Assembly (NCBI RefSeq): GCF_008275125.1
Contig: NZ_CP043473.1
Span: 868,001 to 932,000, forward strand
Origin: Chromobacterium paludis
GTDB taxonomy: Bacteria > Pseudomonadota > Gammaproteobacteria > Burkholderiales > Chromobacteriaceae
Length of the DNA: 64,000 nt
Direction: 5' to 3'
The notes beneath the pieces were generated by a model that saw only the letters and a program-made list of their open reading frames with translations, searched no databases and was not told the origin of the DNA. This document shows positions 24,784 to 32,342 of this stretch, in pieces. Position 1 is the first letter of the stretch, and each line of letters starts with the position of its first letter. Both the position numbers and the translations under genes were made by a program.

Positions 24784-26331
24784 TTATCCAGTATGGGTGG
24801 GGGAGTCGGCGAACAGGCCGGCGAACTGCTGTTTCAGCTGTTTGCGGTCTATCTTGCCGTTGGGGTTGCGCGGCAGCGGCTCGGCGTGGAAGGACAGGCG
24901 CTGCGGCACCATATAGCTGGGCAGCCGCTCGCGGCACAAGGCGAGCAGCTCGGCCTCGGCCACGCCGTCGGCGCCGTGCAGGCTGACCGCGATGGCTTCG
25001 CCCAGCATGGGGTGAGGCACGCCGTAAGCGGCCGCTTCATGCACGCCGGGCAGCGCGAACAGAATTTCCTCCACTTCGGTGGGGCTGACGCGGTAGCCGG
25101 AGGTCTTGATCATGTCGTCGCCGCGCGCCACGAAGTACAAATAGCCTTCCTCGTCGCGGTAGACGATGTCGCCGGACCACACCGCCGCCTCCTGGCGCGG
25201 AATCTGGCCGTGCGGGCCTTGCCATGGCCGGAAGCGGTGGGCGGTCAGCTCCGGATCGTTCCAGTAGCCCAGGGTGACGAAGGCGCCGCGGTGCACCAGC
25301 TCGCCCGGCTCGCCCGGCGCGCATTCCGCGCCGTCCGGCCGCAGCACGCGGATGTCGGCGTTGGGCACCGCCTTGCCGATGGAGCCGGGGCGGGCGGCGG
25401 CGTCTTCCGGTTGCAGATAAGTGGAGCGGAAGGCTTCGGTCAGGCCGTACATCAGATAGGGCTGGGCCTGGGGGAAGGCCAGACGCAGCTTGTCCAGCAG
25501 CGGGCCGGGCATGTGGCCGCCGGTATTGGCGAAGCGGCGGACGCGCGCGCCGGTTGCGGCAGGCCAGTGGGCGGCCATCAGCTGCATCCACAGCGGCGGC
25601 ACGCCGGTGATGGCGGTGACGCCGTGGCGCTCGCAGAAGGCCGGCACTTCCTTGGGCTGCAGGAAATCCAGCGGCGCGTAGCAGGCGGCGCTGGCCAGCG
25701 CGGTAGTCAACTGACTGAAGCCGGCGTCGAAGCTCAGCGGCAGGATGCCCAGGATCACGTCGTCCTCGGCCAGACCCAGGTAGGCCGACACGCTGTCGGC
25801 GCCGGACACCAGATTGCGCTGCGACAGCACCACGCCCTTGGGGCGGCCGGTGGAGCCGGAGGTATAGAGGATGGCGGCCGGGTCGTTGTCGGTGGCTTCC
25901 GGCTCCGCCGCGTCCAGCATGGCGTCGGGCAGGGCCTCCAGTTTCCAGCATTGCAGCGCCAGTCCGTCCAGCGCCTCGGCCAGCCGCGCCAGCCGCGCGC
26001 CGGTGCTGACCAGGAGCCGCGCGCCGCTGTCGGCCAGGATGTGGCGCAGCTGGGCAGGCTTCAATTGCGGGTTGACCGGCACCAGGATGGCGCCGCGCGC
26101 GTTGACGGCCAGCATCATGGCCACGGTGTCGTATTGCTTGCCGGCGTAGACGGCGACGCGGTCGCCGGGCTGGATGTCGGCGGCGGCCAGCCGCGCGGCG
26201 TGGCGGCGGACGTCGGCCAGCAACTGGGCGTAGCTGGCGCGCGTCTCGCCCTGGGCGAAGGCCGGGCGTTCGCCGTGGCGCTCGGCGCTCAGCCGCAGCA
26301 GATGGTAAAGGCTGATGCGGGCGCGGTTCAT
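24784..26331 (-). CDS. AMP-forming acid-CoA/ACP ligase
   Basis: 515 aa from ATG at 26331, overlapping the decarboxylase stop (ATGA). Adenylate-forming motifs: AILYTSGSTGRPKGVVLSQRN, YLMYGLTEAFRSTYL, AVWSGDIVYRDEEGYLYFVARGDDMIKTSGYRVSPTEVEEIL and the catalytic Lys in PRNPNGKIDRKQL. Close in style and in gene order to the ligase of exosortase A-associated ligase/decarboxylase/ACP modules. It is likely to activate a carboxylic or amino acid and load it on the operon's ACP, for the adjacent decarboxylase. The paired second ligase (32343-34076) has a different, FAAL-like character. Confidence 0.87.
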   Translation of the reverse strand: MNRARISLYHLLRLSAERHGERPAFAQGETRASYAQLLADVRRHAARLAAADIQPGDRVAVYAGKQYDTVAMMLAVNARGAILVPVNPQLKPAQLRHILADSGARLLVSTGARLARLAEALDGLALQCWKLEALPDAMLDAAEPEATDNDPAAILYTSGSTGRPKGVVLSQRNLVSGADSVSAYLGLAEDDVILGILPLSFDAGFSQLTTALASAACYAPLDFLQPKEVPAFCERHGVTAITGVPPLWMQLMAAHWPAATGARVRRFANTGGHMPGPLLDKLRLAFPQAQPYLMYGLTEAFRSTYLQPEDAAARPGSIGKAVPNADIRVLRPDGAECAPGEPGELVHRGAFVTLGYWNDPELTAHRFRPWQGPHGQIPRQEAAVWSGDIVYRDEEGYLYFVARGDDMIKTSGYRVSPTEVEEILFALPGVHEAAAYGVPHPMLGEAIAVSLHGADGVAEAELLALCRERLPSYMVPQRLSFHAEPLPRNPNGKIDRKQLKQQFAGLFADSPTHTG

Positions 26332-27518
26332 GCGGTTTCTCCGGTCTGGTGGATGTAGGCGCCGGCCGCGCCCAGCGACAGGAAGCCGCTGACGCTGTAG
26401 CTGGGGTGATAGGCGCCGCATTGGTCGAAAATCACCAGGTCGCCGACGGCGGGCGCGGCCTGCGGATCGGGCTGCCAGCCTATGACGTCGGCGCGGCTGC
26501 AGGTGCTGCCCACAAAGCGCACGGGCTGGACGGCCGCGCCTTCGGGCGCCGGCTGGCGGCGCAGCAGGCGCGGCGCGGCGTATTTCTTGATGGCGGACTC
26601 GGTGCGCGCCAGCAGGAAGTTGTGGCTGAGGCCGCCGTCGCACACGGCTATGGTCTGGCCGCCCAGGGTCTTCACCGCGCGCACGCGGGTGGCGAACAGG
26701 CCGGCGCCGGCGAAGATGGCGCGGCCGGATTCGTGCGCCAGCTGGAAGCGCTGGCGCAGCGGAGCCAGCCGCTCGCGGTAGGCGGCGAAGACGGACTCGT
26801 CCTCGTGGAAGCGTTCGCCGAAGCCGCCGCCGCAGTTGAGCATGGCGATGGGCGCGCCGGCGACGCGCTCGATGTCGCCGGCCAGGGCGGCCAGCGCGTG
26901 GGCGAGGTCGGCCGAGTCGCCGCCGCGCTCGTCCACGCGGAACTGGTGCGAGCCGACGAAGCTGTGCAGGCCGATGACCGGCACATCGGCGCGGCTCAGC
27001 GCCGCCGCCGCCAGCATGGCTTCCTGCGGGCTCATGCCGAAGTGGTCGGCCGCCTCCTTGCGGCGGCCCGGCATCAGCTCGGCCGCGTTCAGCCGCAAGA
27101 TGGTCTGCGGCGCGGGTTGCTTGCCCAGCACGGCAATCAATCGTTCGGCCTGGCCCAGGCTGTCGATGATGAAGACGCAGCGCGAAGCCAGGGCGGCGCG
27201 CATGAAGGTCTCGTCCATCGAGGGGTTGTTGACGTACTTGGTCGACGAGATGCGGCCGACGGCCAGGTCCAGTTCGCCCAGGCTGGCCAGCTCCACGCCG
27301 TCGACGAAGCCATGGCCGCAGCGTATCAGCAGCTCCAGATTGGAATTGGCCTTCAGCGAGACGATCAGCCGGCTGTCCAGCAGCTCGCGCAGCTTGCGGT
27401 AGCGCGCCAGGACGATAGACGGGTCGAACACGTAGCCGGGCGTCTTGACGTCCCACAGCCATTGCAGGGCCTGCTCGTCTGGCGGCAGCGGGATGGAAAG
27501 GGCGTCAGTTTGCGTCAT
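26328..27518 (-). CDS. PLP-dependent Orn/DAP/Arg-type decarboxylase
   Basis: 396 aa. Fold-type III decarboxylase: PLP Lys in LIVSLKANSNLELL, VDGVELASLGEL, HFGMSP, GLHSFVGSHQF, glycine loop MLNCGGGFGERFHED, HESGRAIF, CDGGLSHNF, catalytic Cys region STCSRADVIG and DQCGAYHPSYS. The same family includes BtrK of butirosin synthesis, which decarboxylates a glutamyl group while it is attached to ACP, and the exosortase A-associated decarboxylases. Here it is translationally coupled to an AMP ligase on one side and overlaps a KAS III gene by 14 bp on the other, so a carrier-bound amino acid is a reasonable substrate. Confidence 0.87.
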   Translation of the reverse strand: MTQTDALSIPLPPDEQALQWLWDVKTPGYVFDPSIVLARYRKLRELLDSRLIVSLKANSNLELLIRCGHGFVDGVELASLGELDLAVGRISSTKYVNNPSMDETFMRAALASRCVFIIDSLGQAERLIAVLGKQPAPQTILRLNAAELMPGRRKEAADHFGMSPQEAMLAAAALSRADVPVIGLHSFVGSHQFRVDERGGDSADLAHALAALAGDIERVAGAPIAMLNCGGGFGERFHEDESVFAAYRERLAPLRQRFQLAHESGRAIFAGAGLFATRVRAVKTLGGQTIAVCDGGLSHNFLLARTESAIKKYAAPRLLRRQPAPEGAAVQPVRFVGSTCSRADVIGWQPDPQAAPAVGDLVIFDQCGAYHPSYSVSGFLSLGAAGAYIHQTGETA

Positions 27519-28491
27519 GGCTGGCCACCGGGTGCAGGGTGAGGGCGGAGAAGGCGCCGCTATTGGACTGGGTCACGCTGATCAGGTGGCGGCCGGCGTC
27601 CACTTGAGCCAGGCCGATGTCGGCCAGGTTGACGGCCAGGTCGGAACAGCAGGCGTGGCCTTTTTGCAGGATGTTGTCGGCGCGCAGGATTTCCAGCGGA
27701 ATGCCCATGGCCTTGCAGATGGAGATCCAGCCTTTGTGGTCCGAGTTGTGCGGCAATACGCAGCCGTAATCGGCCAGCGCCACGCCGCTGTCGGCCACCG
27801 CCTGCTGCATCACCTTGCGGGTGTAATGCCATTCCAGATTGATCATTTCGCGCTCCACCGCGGCATTGGTGTCCGATCCCTGGTGCCATTTGCCATAGTT
27901 GCGCAGGGCCAGCGCGCCGATGCGGTTGCGGCGGCTTTCGCGTTCCACCAGCAGGCAGGCGGCGCCGTCGCTTTGCACGCCGGACATCTGGCGCAGGCGG
28001 AAGCGCTCGCCGTAGACGCGGTCGACGGAGACGATGACGGCGCGGCGCAGCCCCGGATGGCTGGCCATCAGCGCCTGCACCAGCTGGATGGCGGCGGCGT
28101 TGGACGAGCAGTTCAGCTGGTTGACGGAGCCGGCCCAGAGCGGGCGCAGGCCGAAGCGCGAGACCAGCTCCAGCGGCAGGCTGCGCGGCGCGGCCGGCAC
28201 GCTGAACAGCTGGGTGTGCACGTGGATCAGCGCGCCGACTTCGTCCGGGCGCAGGCCGGTTTCGTCGAACAGCCGCGCCAGGGCGCGCTCGGCCAGTTCG
28301 ACTTCGCCGATGTCCGGCGCGGCGTGGAAGTGGCGGCAGCCGGAGCGGAGAATGGCCTGGACGCGGGTGTCCTGCCAGTTGTGCTGGGCGGCGCAGGCTT
28401 CGATGTCCTGCAGCTCGCCGGGAAAGTGGTAGGCGGCGGCTTCTATGCCTATCCAGGCCGGGGCGGCCGCTGGGCTTGCGTTGCGGGTCAT
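27505..28491 (-). CDS. KAS III-like condensing enzyme
   Basis: 328 aa from ATG at 28491. FabH-like. Nucleophile Cys in SVNQLNCSSNAAAIQLVQAL, His in YGCVLPHNSDHKGW, and a His in place of the usual Asn in the third motif, NILQKGHACCSDLAVNLADI. The set is thus Cys-His-His, as in decarboxylating KAS I/II-type or variant KAS III enzymes. It is the only one of the three thiolase-fold proteins in the operon with both Cys and first His. It probably makes the key C-C (or C-heteroatom) bond between an acyl starter and a carrier-bound extender. Confidence 0.85.
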   Translation of the reverse strand: MTRNASPAAAPAWIGIEAAAYHFPGELQDIEACAAQHNWQDTRVQAILRSGCRHFHAAPDIGEVELAERALARLFDETGLRPDEVGALIHVHTQLFSVPAAPRSLPLELVSRFGLRPLWAGSVNQLNCSSNAAAIQLVQALMASHPGLRRAVIVSVDRVYGERFRLRQMSGVQSDGAACLLVERESRRNRIGALALRNYGKWHQGSDTNAAVEREMINLEWHYTRKVMQQAVADSGVALADYGCVLPHNSDHKGWISICKAMGIPLEILRADNILQKGHACCSDLAVNLADIGLAQVDAGRHLISVTQSNSGAFSALTLHPVASHDAN

Positions 28492-28514
28492 GCGGGGTTT
28501 CCTCGTCTGGCGAA

Positions 28515-29504
28515 TCAGGCCGGCAGCGGCATGGCGGCGTAGTCCATCACCTGCAGTTGTTCGAATACCTTCTGCACGCGCGGGCTGAGCAGGCCCATCT
28601 CGCGTATGGTGGGCACCAGGCGGCGGAAGATGGAGCGGCGCATGGAGCTGGTGACCGGCGAGTTGCGCACCAGGTGGGCGCATTCCTTCTTGGACAGGCC
28701 CATGGGCTCCCAGATGTCGTCGGCGCACAGGTGTTCGTGCAGGGTGTGCGCGCCTTCGGCCACGAACTCCTCGCGCTCCTTGCGTTCCGTCGCGCTCATT
28801 TCCTGGTAGACGCGGCACAGCGTGATGCGGCCGATGGCGAAGTGGCGGGCTTCGTCGCGCTGGATGCGGGTGACCATGTCGCGGATGAAGGGGTCCTGGC
28901 TGTAGGCGACGATGCTCTGGAACAGCGACAGCGCGATGCCTTCCACCAGCACCTGCATGCCCAGATTGGTGATGTCCAGTTCCTTGCTGCTGATGGTGTC
29001 GCCCAAGAGGCTCTTCAGCGATTGGCTCATCGGGTAGCTGATGGGCAGCTTGTCGTTGACCAGGCGGCCGAAGGCCTCGATGTGGCGGGCCTCGTCCATG
29101 ATCTGGCCGGCGGCGCACAGCCGCGCCGATAGGCTTTCCTCGGCCACGGCCAGCTTGGAGGCGCAGATCAGCGCGGCCTGCTCGCCGTGCAGCACCTGCG
29201 ACAGGGTCCAGCCCTGGGAGTGGTGGCGCACCTCGGCGCGGCCCTTGGCGTCCAGCTTGTTCCAGACGTCGGTGCCGTAGATCAGCAGCGTGCCGTCCGG
29301 CATGCCCAGCGGGTTGTCGGCGTTTAACTCCTGGCTCCAGTCCAGGTCGACATTGACGTCCCACTGGTTGGCCTTGGCCTTTTGGTAGATGGCGTTCAGG
29401 CTGTCGTCGGCGAAGTCGTAGCTTTCCGACATGAAGGCGTCCAGCTCGACCTTCCATTTGTAAGGCTGGGCCGCGTCCTGGCTCGGTTCTAGCGTGGCTT
29501 GCAT
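28515..29504 (-). CDS. ferritin-like di-iron oxygenase
   Basis: 329 aa from ATG at 29504. Four-helix di-iron motifs: Glu in VLHGEQAALICASKLAVAEESLS, ExxRH in GQIMDEARHIEAF, Glu in LVEGIALSLFQSIVAY, and ExxH in IQRDEARHFAIGR. This E...ExxRH...E...DExxH arrangement is that of AurF/CmlI-type N-oxygenases and related small-molecule di-iron oxidases rather than ribonucleotide reductase, since there is no radical-tyrosine context. Possible chemistry: N-oxidation of an amine, hydroxylation or desaturation. It is 10 bp from the following unknown gene, clearly within the operon. Confidence 0.82.
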   Translation of the reverse strand: MQATLEPSQDAAQPYKWKVELDAFMSESYDFADDSLNAIYQKAKANQWDVNVDLDWSQELNADNPLGMPDGTLLIYGTDVWNKLDAKGRAEVRHHSQGWTLSQVLHGEQAALICASKLAVAEESLSARLCAAGQIMDEARHIEAFGRLVNDKLPISYPMSQSLKSLLGDTISSKELDITNLGMQVLVEGIALSLFQSIVAYSQDPFIRDMVTRIQRDEARHFAIGRITLCRVYQEMSATERKEREEFVAEGAHTLHEHLCADDIWEPMGLSKKECAHLVRNSPVTSSMRRSIFRRLVPTIREMGLLSPRVQKVFEQLQVMDYAAMPLPA

Positions 29505-29514
29505 ATCGATTCCT

Positions 29515-30057
29515 TTATCGCGTTGCGTCCAGGCCGGGTTCGGCCCAGTCTGTCGTTTGCGGTGCCATGGACGCCAAGGCAGGCAGCAGCGCCTCGGCCG
29601 AGGCCGCTTCTCCGGCCCGCCAGCAGGCGAGGCGCACGATGTTGTCGCCGCGGTCCAGCAAGTCGCGGCGCAGGCGTTCGGCGGCGATCCAGGCCACCGG
29701 CGCCGGGTCGCTTTCCGCGCGCCACAGGGCTTCGCGCCATAGGCAGGCGCCCAAGAGCACGCGCGGGTCGAACAGCGCGGCCGGCAGGGACAGGTCTTTG
29801 GCCGGCTGCCGCAGCTGCACGAAGACGCGGCAGTCCTCGCCCAGCGCGGCCCAGGCCTGGCGGACCAGCCGCTCCAGCAGCGCGTAGTACTGCTTGTGGT
29901 TGAGCAGCGCCGGCGCGGCGTTGTCCAGGGCATGCGCCTCGCGCCGCGCGTAGTCCAGCGTCTCCAGCAAGGGCAGATTGACGCTGGCGCAGGGGTGGGC
30001 GCGGCCGTGGTCCGGGTTGCGGCTCAGGCGCAGAGCCAGCGGGGATGGCGGATTCAT
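29515..30057 (-). CDS. unknown protein encoded between the di-iron oxygenase and KAS-like genes
   Basis: 180 aa. Its ATG at 30057 overlaps the stop of the KAS-like gene (ATGA), which supports translation. No motif recognised. It is soluble, Leu/Ala/Arg-rich and probably alpha/beta, with conserved-looking stretches NHKQYYALLERLVRQAWAALGEDCRVFVQLRQPAKDLSLPAALFDPRVLLGACLWREALW. It could be a partner of the di-iron oxygenase or of the thiolase-fold complex. No function can be assigned. Confidence 0.7.
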   Translation of the reverse strand: MNPPSPLALRLSRNPDHGRAHPCASVNLPLLETLDYARREAHALDNAAPALLNHKQYYALLERLVRQAWAALGEDCRVFVQLRQPAKDLSLPAALFDPRVLLGACLWREALWRAESDPAPVAWIAAERLRRDLLDRGDNIVRLACWRAGEAASAEALLPALASMAPQTTDWAEPGLDATR

Positions 30058-30902
30058 GCGGCCTCCAGCGCATGGCGCAGATCCGGCGCGAAGGCCAGTT
30101 CCGCGATGGCGAAATAACCATTCAGCGCCAGCGAGGCCAGCACGCAGCGGCCCCCGGCGTAGTCGGCGCCGGCCTCGATTTCCGCCAGCAGCGACAGCCA
30201 GGGGTCGCTGCCGAAGGCGTGGCCGAAGCGCGGGTAGTGGTCGGCGTGGGCGGCCGCGCCATCAAAGCTCTTGAACAGCGCGCCGCGCGTCGCTTCCGGA
30301 AACAGCGGCAGCGCCACCGGCACTTCCGGGCGCGGCGCGGCGAACTGGCGCAGCGCGCGTCCCATCATGGTCAGCGCGTGGGCCTGCGGCGCCGCGCCCA
30401 ACAGCAGGGACTCGTCGCCGCCATCCGGCTGGATGTCCAGCAGCAGGGTGGCGACGCCGAAGCCGGAGCGTCCCCAGCGGCTGGTCAGCCGCCAGAAGGC
30501 GAAGTTGTGGATGTCCACGTCGGCGATCTGCAGCAGCAGGCGGCGCGGACCGCTGAGCCTGGCCTTCTCTTGGACATGGCGCAGGATGTAGCCCCAGCCC
30601 GTGCATTCGTAGCCGTTGGTCAGCCAGTCCGGCGCGCGGCCGCAACGTTCGGCTATGGCTTGCCGGAACAGGCCGGCTTCCTCTGTGTCGTCGGCCAGCA
30701 AGGGTGACAGCACGGTGGACGACACGATGTAGTCGTCGACGCGGGCGTCCGCCGCGTGGCGGGCGGCCTCGGCGCCGAGCAGGCGGCCCAGTTCGGCCGA
30801 GGCCTCGGCCAGGGACGCCCCGGCCGCGACAAACGGCGTGGCCGTCTGGCGGTAGGCGATGACGGCGGCTTGGAAGGCCGGCGGCGTGCGCGGTTCGGTC
30901 AT
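30054..30902 (-). CDS. degenerate KAS III-like thiolase-fold protein with Cys but no first His
   Basis: 282 aa from ATG at 30902 (GGGGAA 5 nt upstream; an earlier Met at 30923 is possible). Hidden similarity to the intact KAS III can be read directly: TNGYECTGWGYILRHVQ against VNQLNCSSNAAAIQLVQ, GRSGFGVATLLLDI against VQSDGAACLLVER, and FGHAFGSDPWLSLLAEIEAG against KGHACCSDLAVNLADIGLA. So Cys and the third-motif GHAxxSD are kept, while the LPH motif is LPL. It is shorter than KAS III (about 330). It may bind or shuttle an acyl group on its Cys, or pair with one of the other two. Confidence 0.72.
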   Translation of the reverse strand: MTEPRTPPAFQAAVIAYRQTATPFVAAGASLAEASAELGRLLGAEAARHAADARVDDYIVSSTVLSPLLADDTEEAGLFRQAIAERCGRAPDWLTNGYECTGWGYILRHVQEKARLSGPRRLLLQIADVDIHNFAFWRLTSRWGRSGFGVATLLLDIQPDGGDESLLLGAAPQAHALTMMGRALRQFAAPRPEVPVALPLFPEATRGALFKSFDGAAAHADHYPRFGHAFGSDPWLSLLAEIEAGADYAGGRCVLASLALNGYFAIAELAFAPDLRHALEAA

Positions 30903-30930
30903 GGCGTTCCCCGGTGTCGGCATCGCCGGA

Positions 30931-31176
30931 TCAGGCGGTTTGCTGTTGCTCTTGCAGCTGGGCGTCCAGCTGGGCCAGCGTGGTGTACTGGGTGATGTTC
31001 AGCTGTTCCGGGTCGATGGAGCCGTACAGCTGTTCGCAGAAAACGATGAGTTCGACGACGTTCAGCGAATCGATGCCCAGTTCGCCCAGGCCGACTTCGG
31101 CATCCACGCTTTCCACGTTGAGGATCTTGGCGGTTTCCTTGCGCAGGGTTTCCAGGGTGTTCAGGGTTTCGGACAT
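30931..31176 (-). CDS. acyl carrier protein
   Basis: 81 aa. Phosphopantetheine site GIDSLNVVELIVFCEQLYG (Ser39 region) in a four-helix ACP. AAGGAG lies 7 nt before the ATG. It is the only carrier protein in the operon and so should carry both the fatty acid or amino acid loaded by the two AMP ligases. It is followed 28 bp later by the KAS-like gene and preceded at 30 bp by the acyl-CoA dehydrogenase-like gene. Confidence 0.92.
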   Translation of the reverse strand: MSETLNTLETLRKETAKILNVESVDAEVGLGELGIDSLNVVELIVFCEQLYGSIDPEQLNITQYTTLAQLDAQLQEQQQTA

Positions 31177-31206
31177 GGTGCTTCTCCTTGTTGAGAGGGT
31201 GGGGAA

Positions 31207-32301
31207 TCAGGGTTGAGCCAGCCGCGCGGCGGCGCGCAGCTCGTGGTAGCAGCGGTAGGAGCTGCCTTCCATCTTGGTGAAGGCCAACAGGTCGCGCTGG
31301 TCGGCGTAGCCGGCGACCGCGCCGCTGGCCACCAGATGTAGCAAGAGTTCGTTGGAGGCGAATTTCAAGGCCAGCACCTTGTGCACGTCCTCGCTGGCAT
31401 AGGTGCCGGTCTGGGTCTTGATGCGGGCGGCTTCGGCGATGAAATCGCGCGCGGCGCGCTCGTCCGCGCCCAGCCGCAGCCGGCCCTGGCCGCATAGCCA
31501 TTCGACGTGGGCCATCAGCGCGCGCACCAGGAAGGGGCGCACCGTGGTCAGGTATTTGTTCAGCGCGGCCGGGCCGCCGGCCTTCAGCTTGTCCGCGGCG
31601 GCCACGGTGGCTTCGCCGCGCACATTGCCCAGCTGCACCACGCCGTCCAGGAAGCTGTCGCCGCACAGGCTGCGCTGCAGCGCGGCGTACTGTTCCGGCC
31701 AGACCAGGAAGGCGGACGGGAAGAAGCTGCCCGGCGTGCGCGCGGCGATGATGGCCATGCCGTCCAATTGGGCGTACATGCCCCATACTTTGTCTATGCG
31801 CAGCTTGAAGCCGTCGCCTTCCGGCTGGGCCACGGTGCGCCAGCTGCCCAGGGTCGGGCCGCCGGCGTCGCTCATCAGGAAACGCAGATTGTTGCCGCTG
31901 TCTATGCAGGCGCAGGCGCGCTCGTACTGGTCCGGCGTCAGGAACAGCGAAAACAGGATGCGGGCGAAGGTGCGCATGAAGGGCTTGTAGTGCGGCGCCA
32001 GGCCATCCGCGCGGATTTGCTCCAATATGCTTTCGCTGAGCGCGTGTTCGCGGTGCTCCAGCGGCACCGGCGCGTGGGTGCTGGCCTCGGGCTCGGCGAA
32101 GGGCTGTTCGGTTTGCCGGATCAGCATGTCCGAATCGAGCAGGCGCGCGGCGGAGCGGGCCAGCATGGCGGCGAGGCCGGCCGGCGCTTGGCCGTAGCCG
32201 CTCAGGCGGTGCAGCACCGGAGAGATGGCGAGTTCGGGCAAGCCGGGGGCTTGCGCGGCGGGCGCGGGGGCGCCGTCCGCGAGGGCGGAAAGAGTGTGCA
32301 T
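31207..32301 (-). CDS. divergent acyl-CoA dehydrogenase-like protein
   Basis: 364 aa. Helical acyl-CoA dehydrogenase layout without the N-terminal family motifs in clear form. SDAGGPTLGSWRTVAQPEGDGFKLRIDKVWGMYAQLDGMAIIAART corresponds to the flavin/substrate beta domain, and FTKMEGSSYRCYHELRA near the C-terminus to the YEGT-x-x-x-Q region, retaining the catalytic Glu. Encoded beside ACP and a FAAL-like ligase, it resembles carrier-linked dehydrogenases such as those acting on prolyl- or acyl-ACP. It probably desaturates the ACP-bound acyl chain. Confidence 0.75.
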   Translation of the reverse strand: MHTLSALADGAPAPAAQAPGLPELAISPVLHRLSGYGQAPAGLAAMLARSAARLLDSDMLIRQTEQPFAEPEASTHAPVPLEHREHALSESILEQIRADGLAPHYKPFMRTFARILFSLFLTPDQYERACACIDSGNNLRFLMSDAGGPTLGSWRTVAQPEGDGFKLRIDKVWGMYAQLDGMAIIAARTPGSFFPSAFLVWPEQYAALQRSLCGDSFLDGVVQLGNVRGEATVAAADKLKAGGPAALNKYLTTVRPFLVRALMAHVEWLCGQGRLRLGADERAARDFIAEAARIKTQTGTYASEDVHKVLALKFASNELLLHLVASGAVAGYADQRDLLAFTKMEGSSYRCYHELRAAARLAQP

Positions 32302-32342
32302 GGAGCTTCCGTCAGTTCATTAGGAGAGGGGCGAGGCCCGAA

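Noticed and set aside
24784..26331. Part of an exosortase A surface-protein system, because the ligase and decarboxylase resemble that module.
   Set aside because: No exosortase, PEP-CTERM protein or polysaccharide genes are near.
24784..29933. Very long frames suggesting fused proteins (892 aa at the ligase, 650 aa at the KAS III, 472 aa at the di-iron gene, 752 aa at the reductase).
   Set aside because: The extra N-terminal parts are Arg/Pro/Gly-rich shadows of the upstream genes in GC-rich DNA; true starts overlap preceding stops or have ribosome sites.
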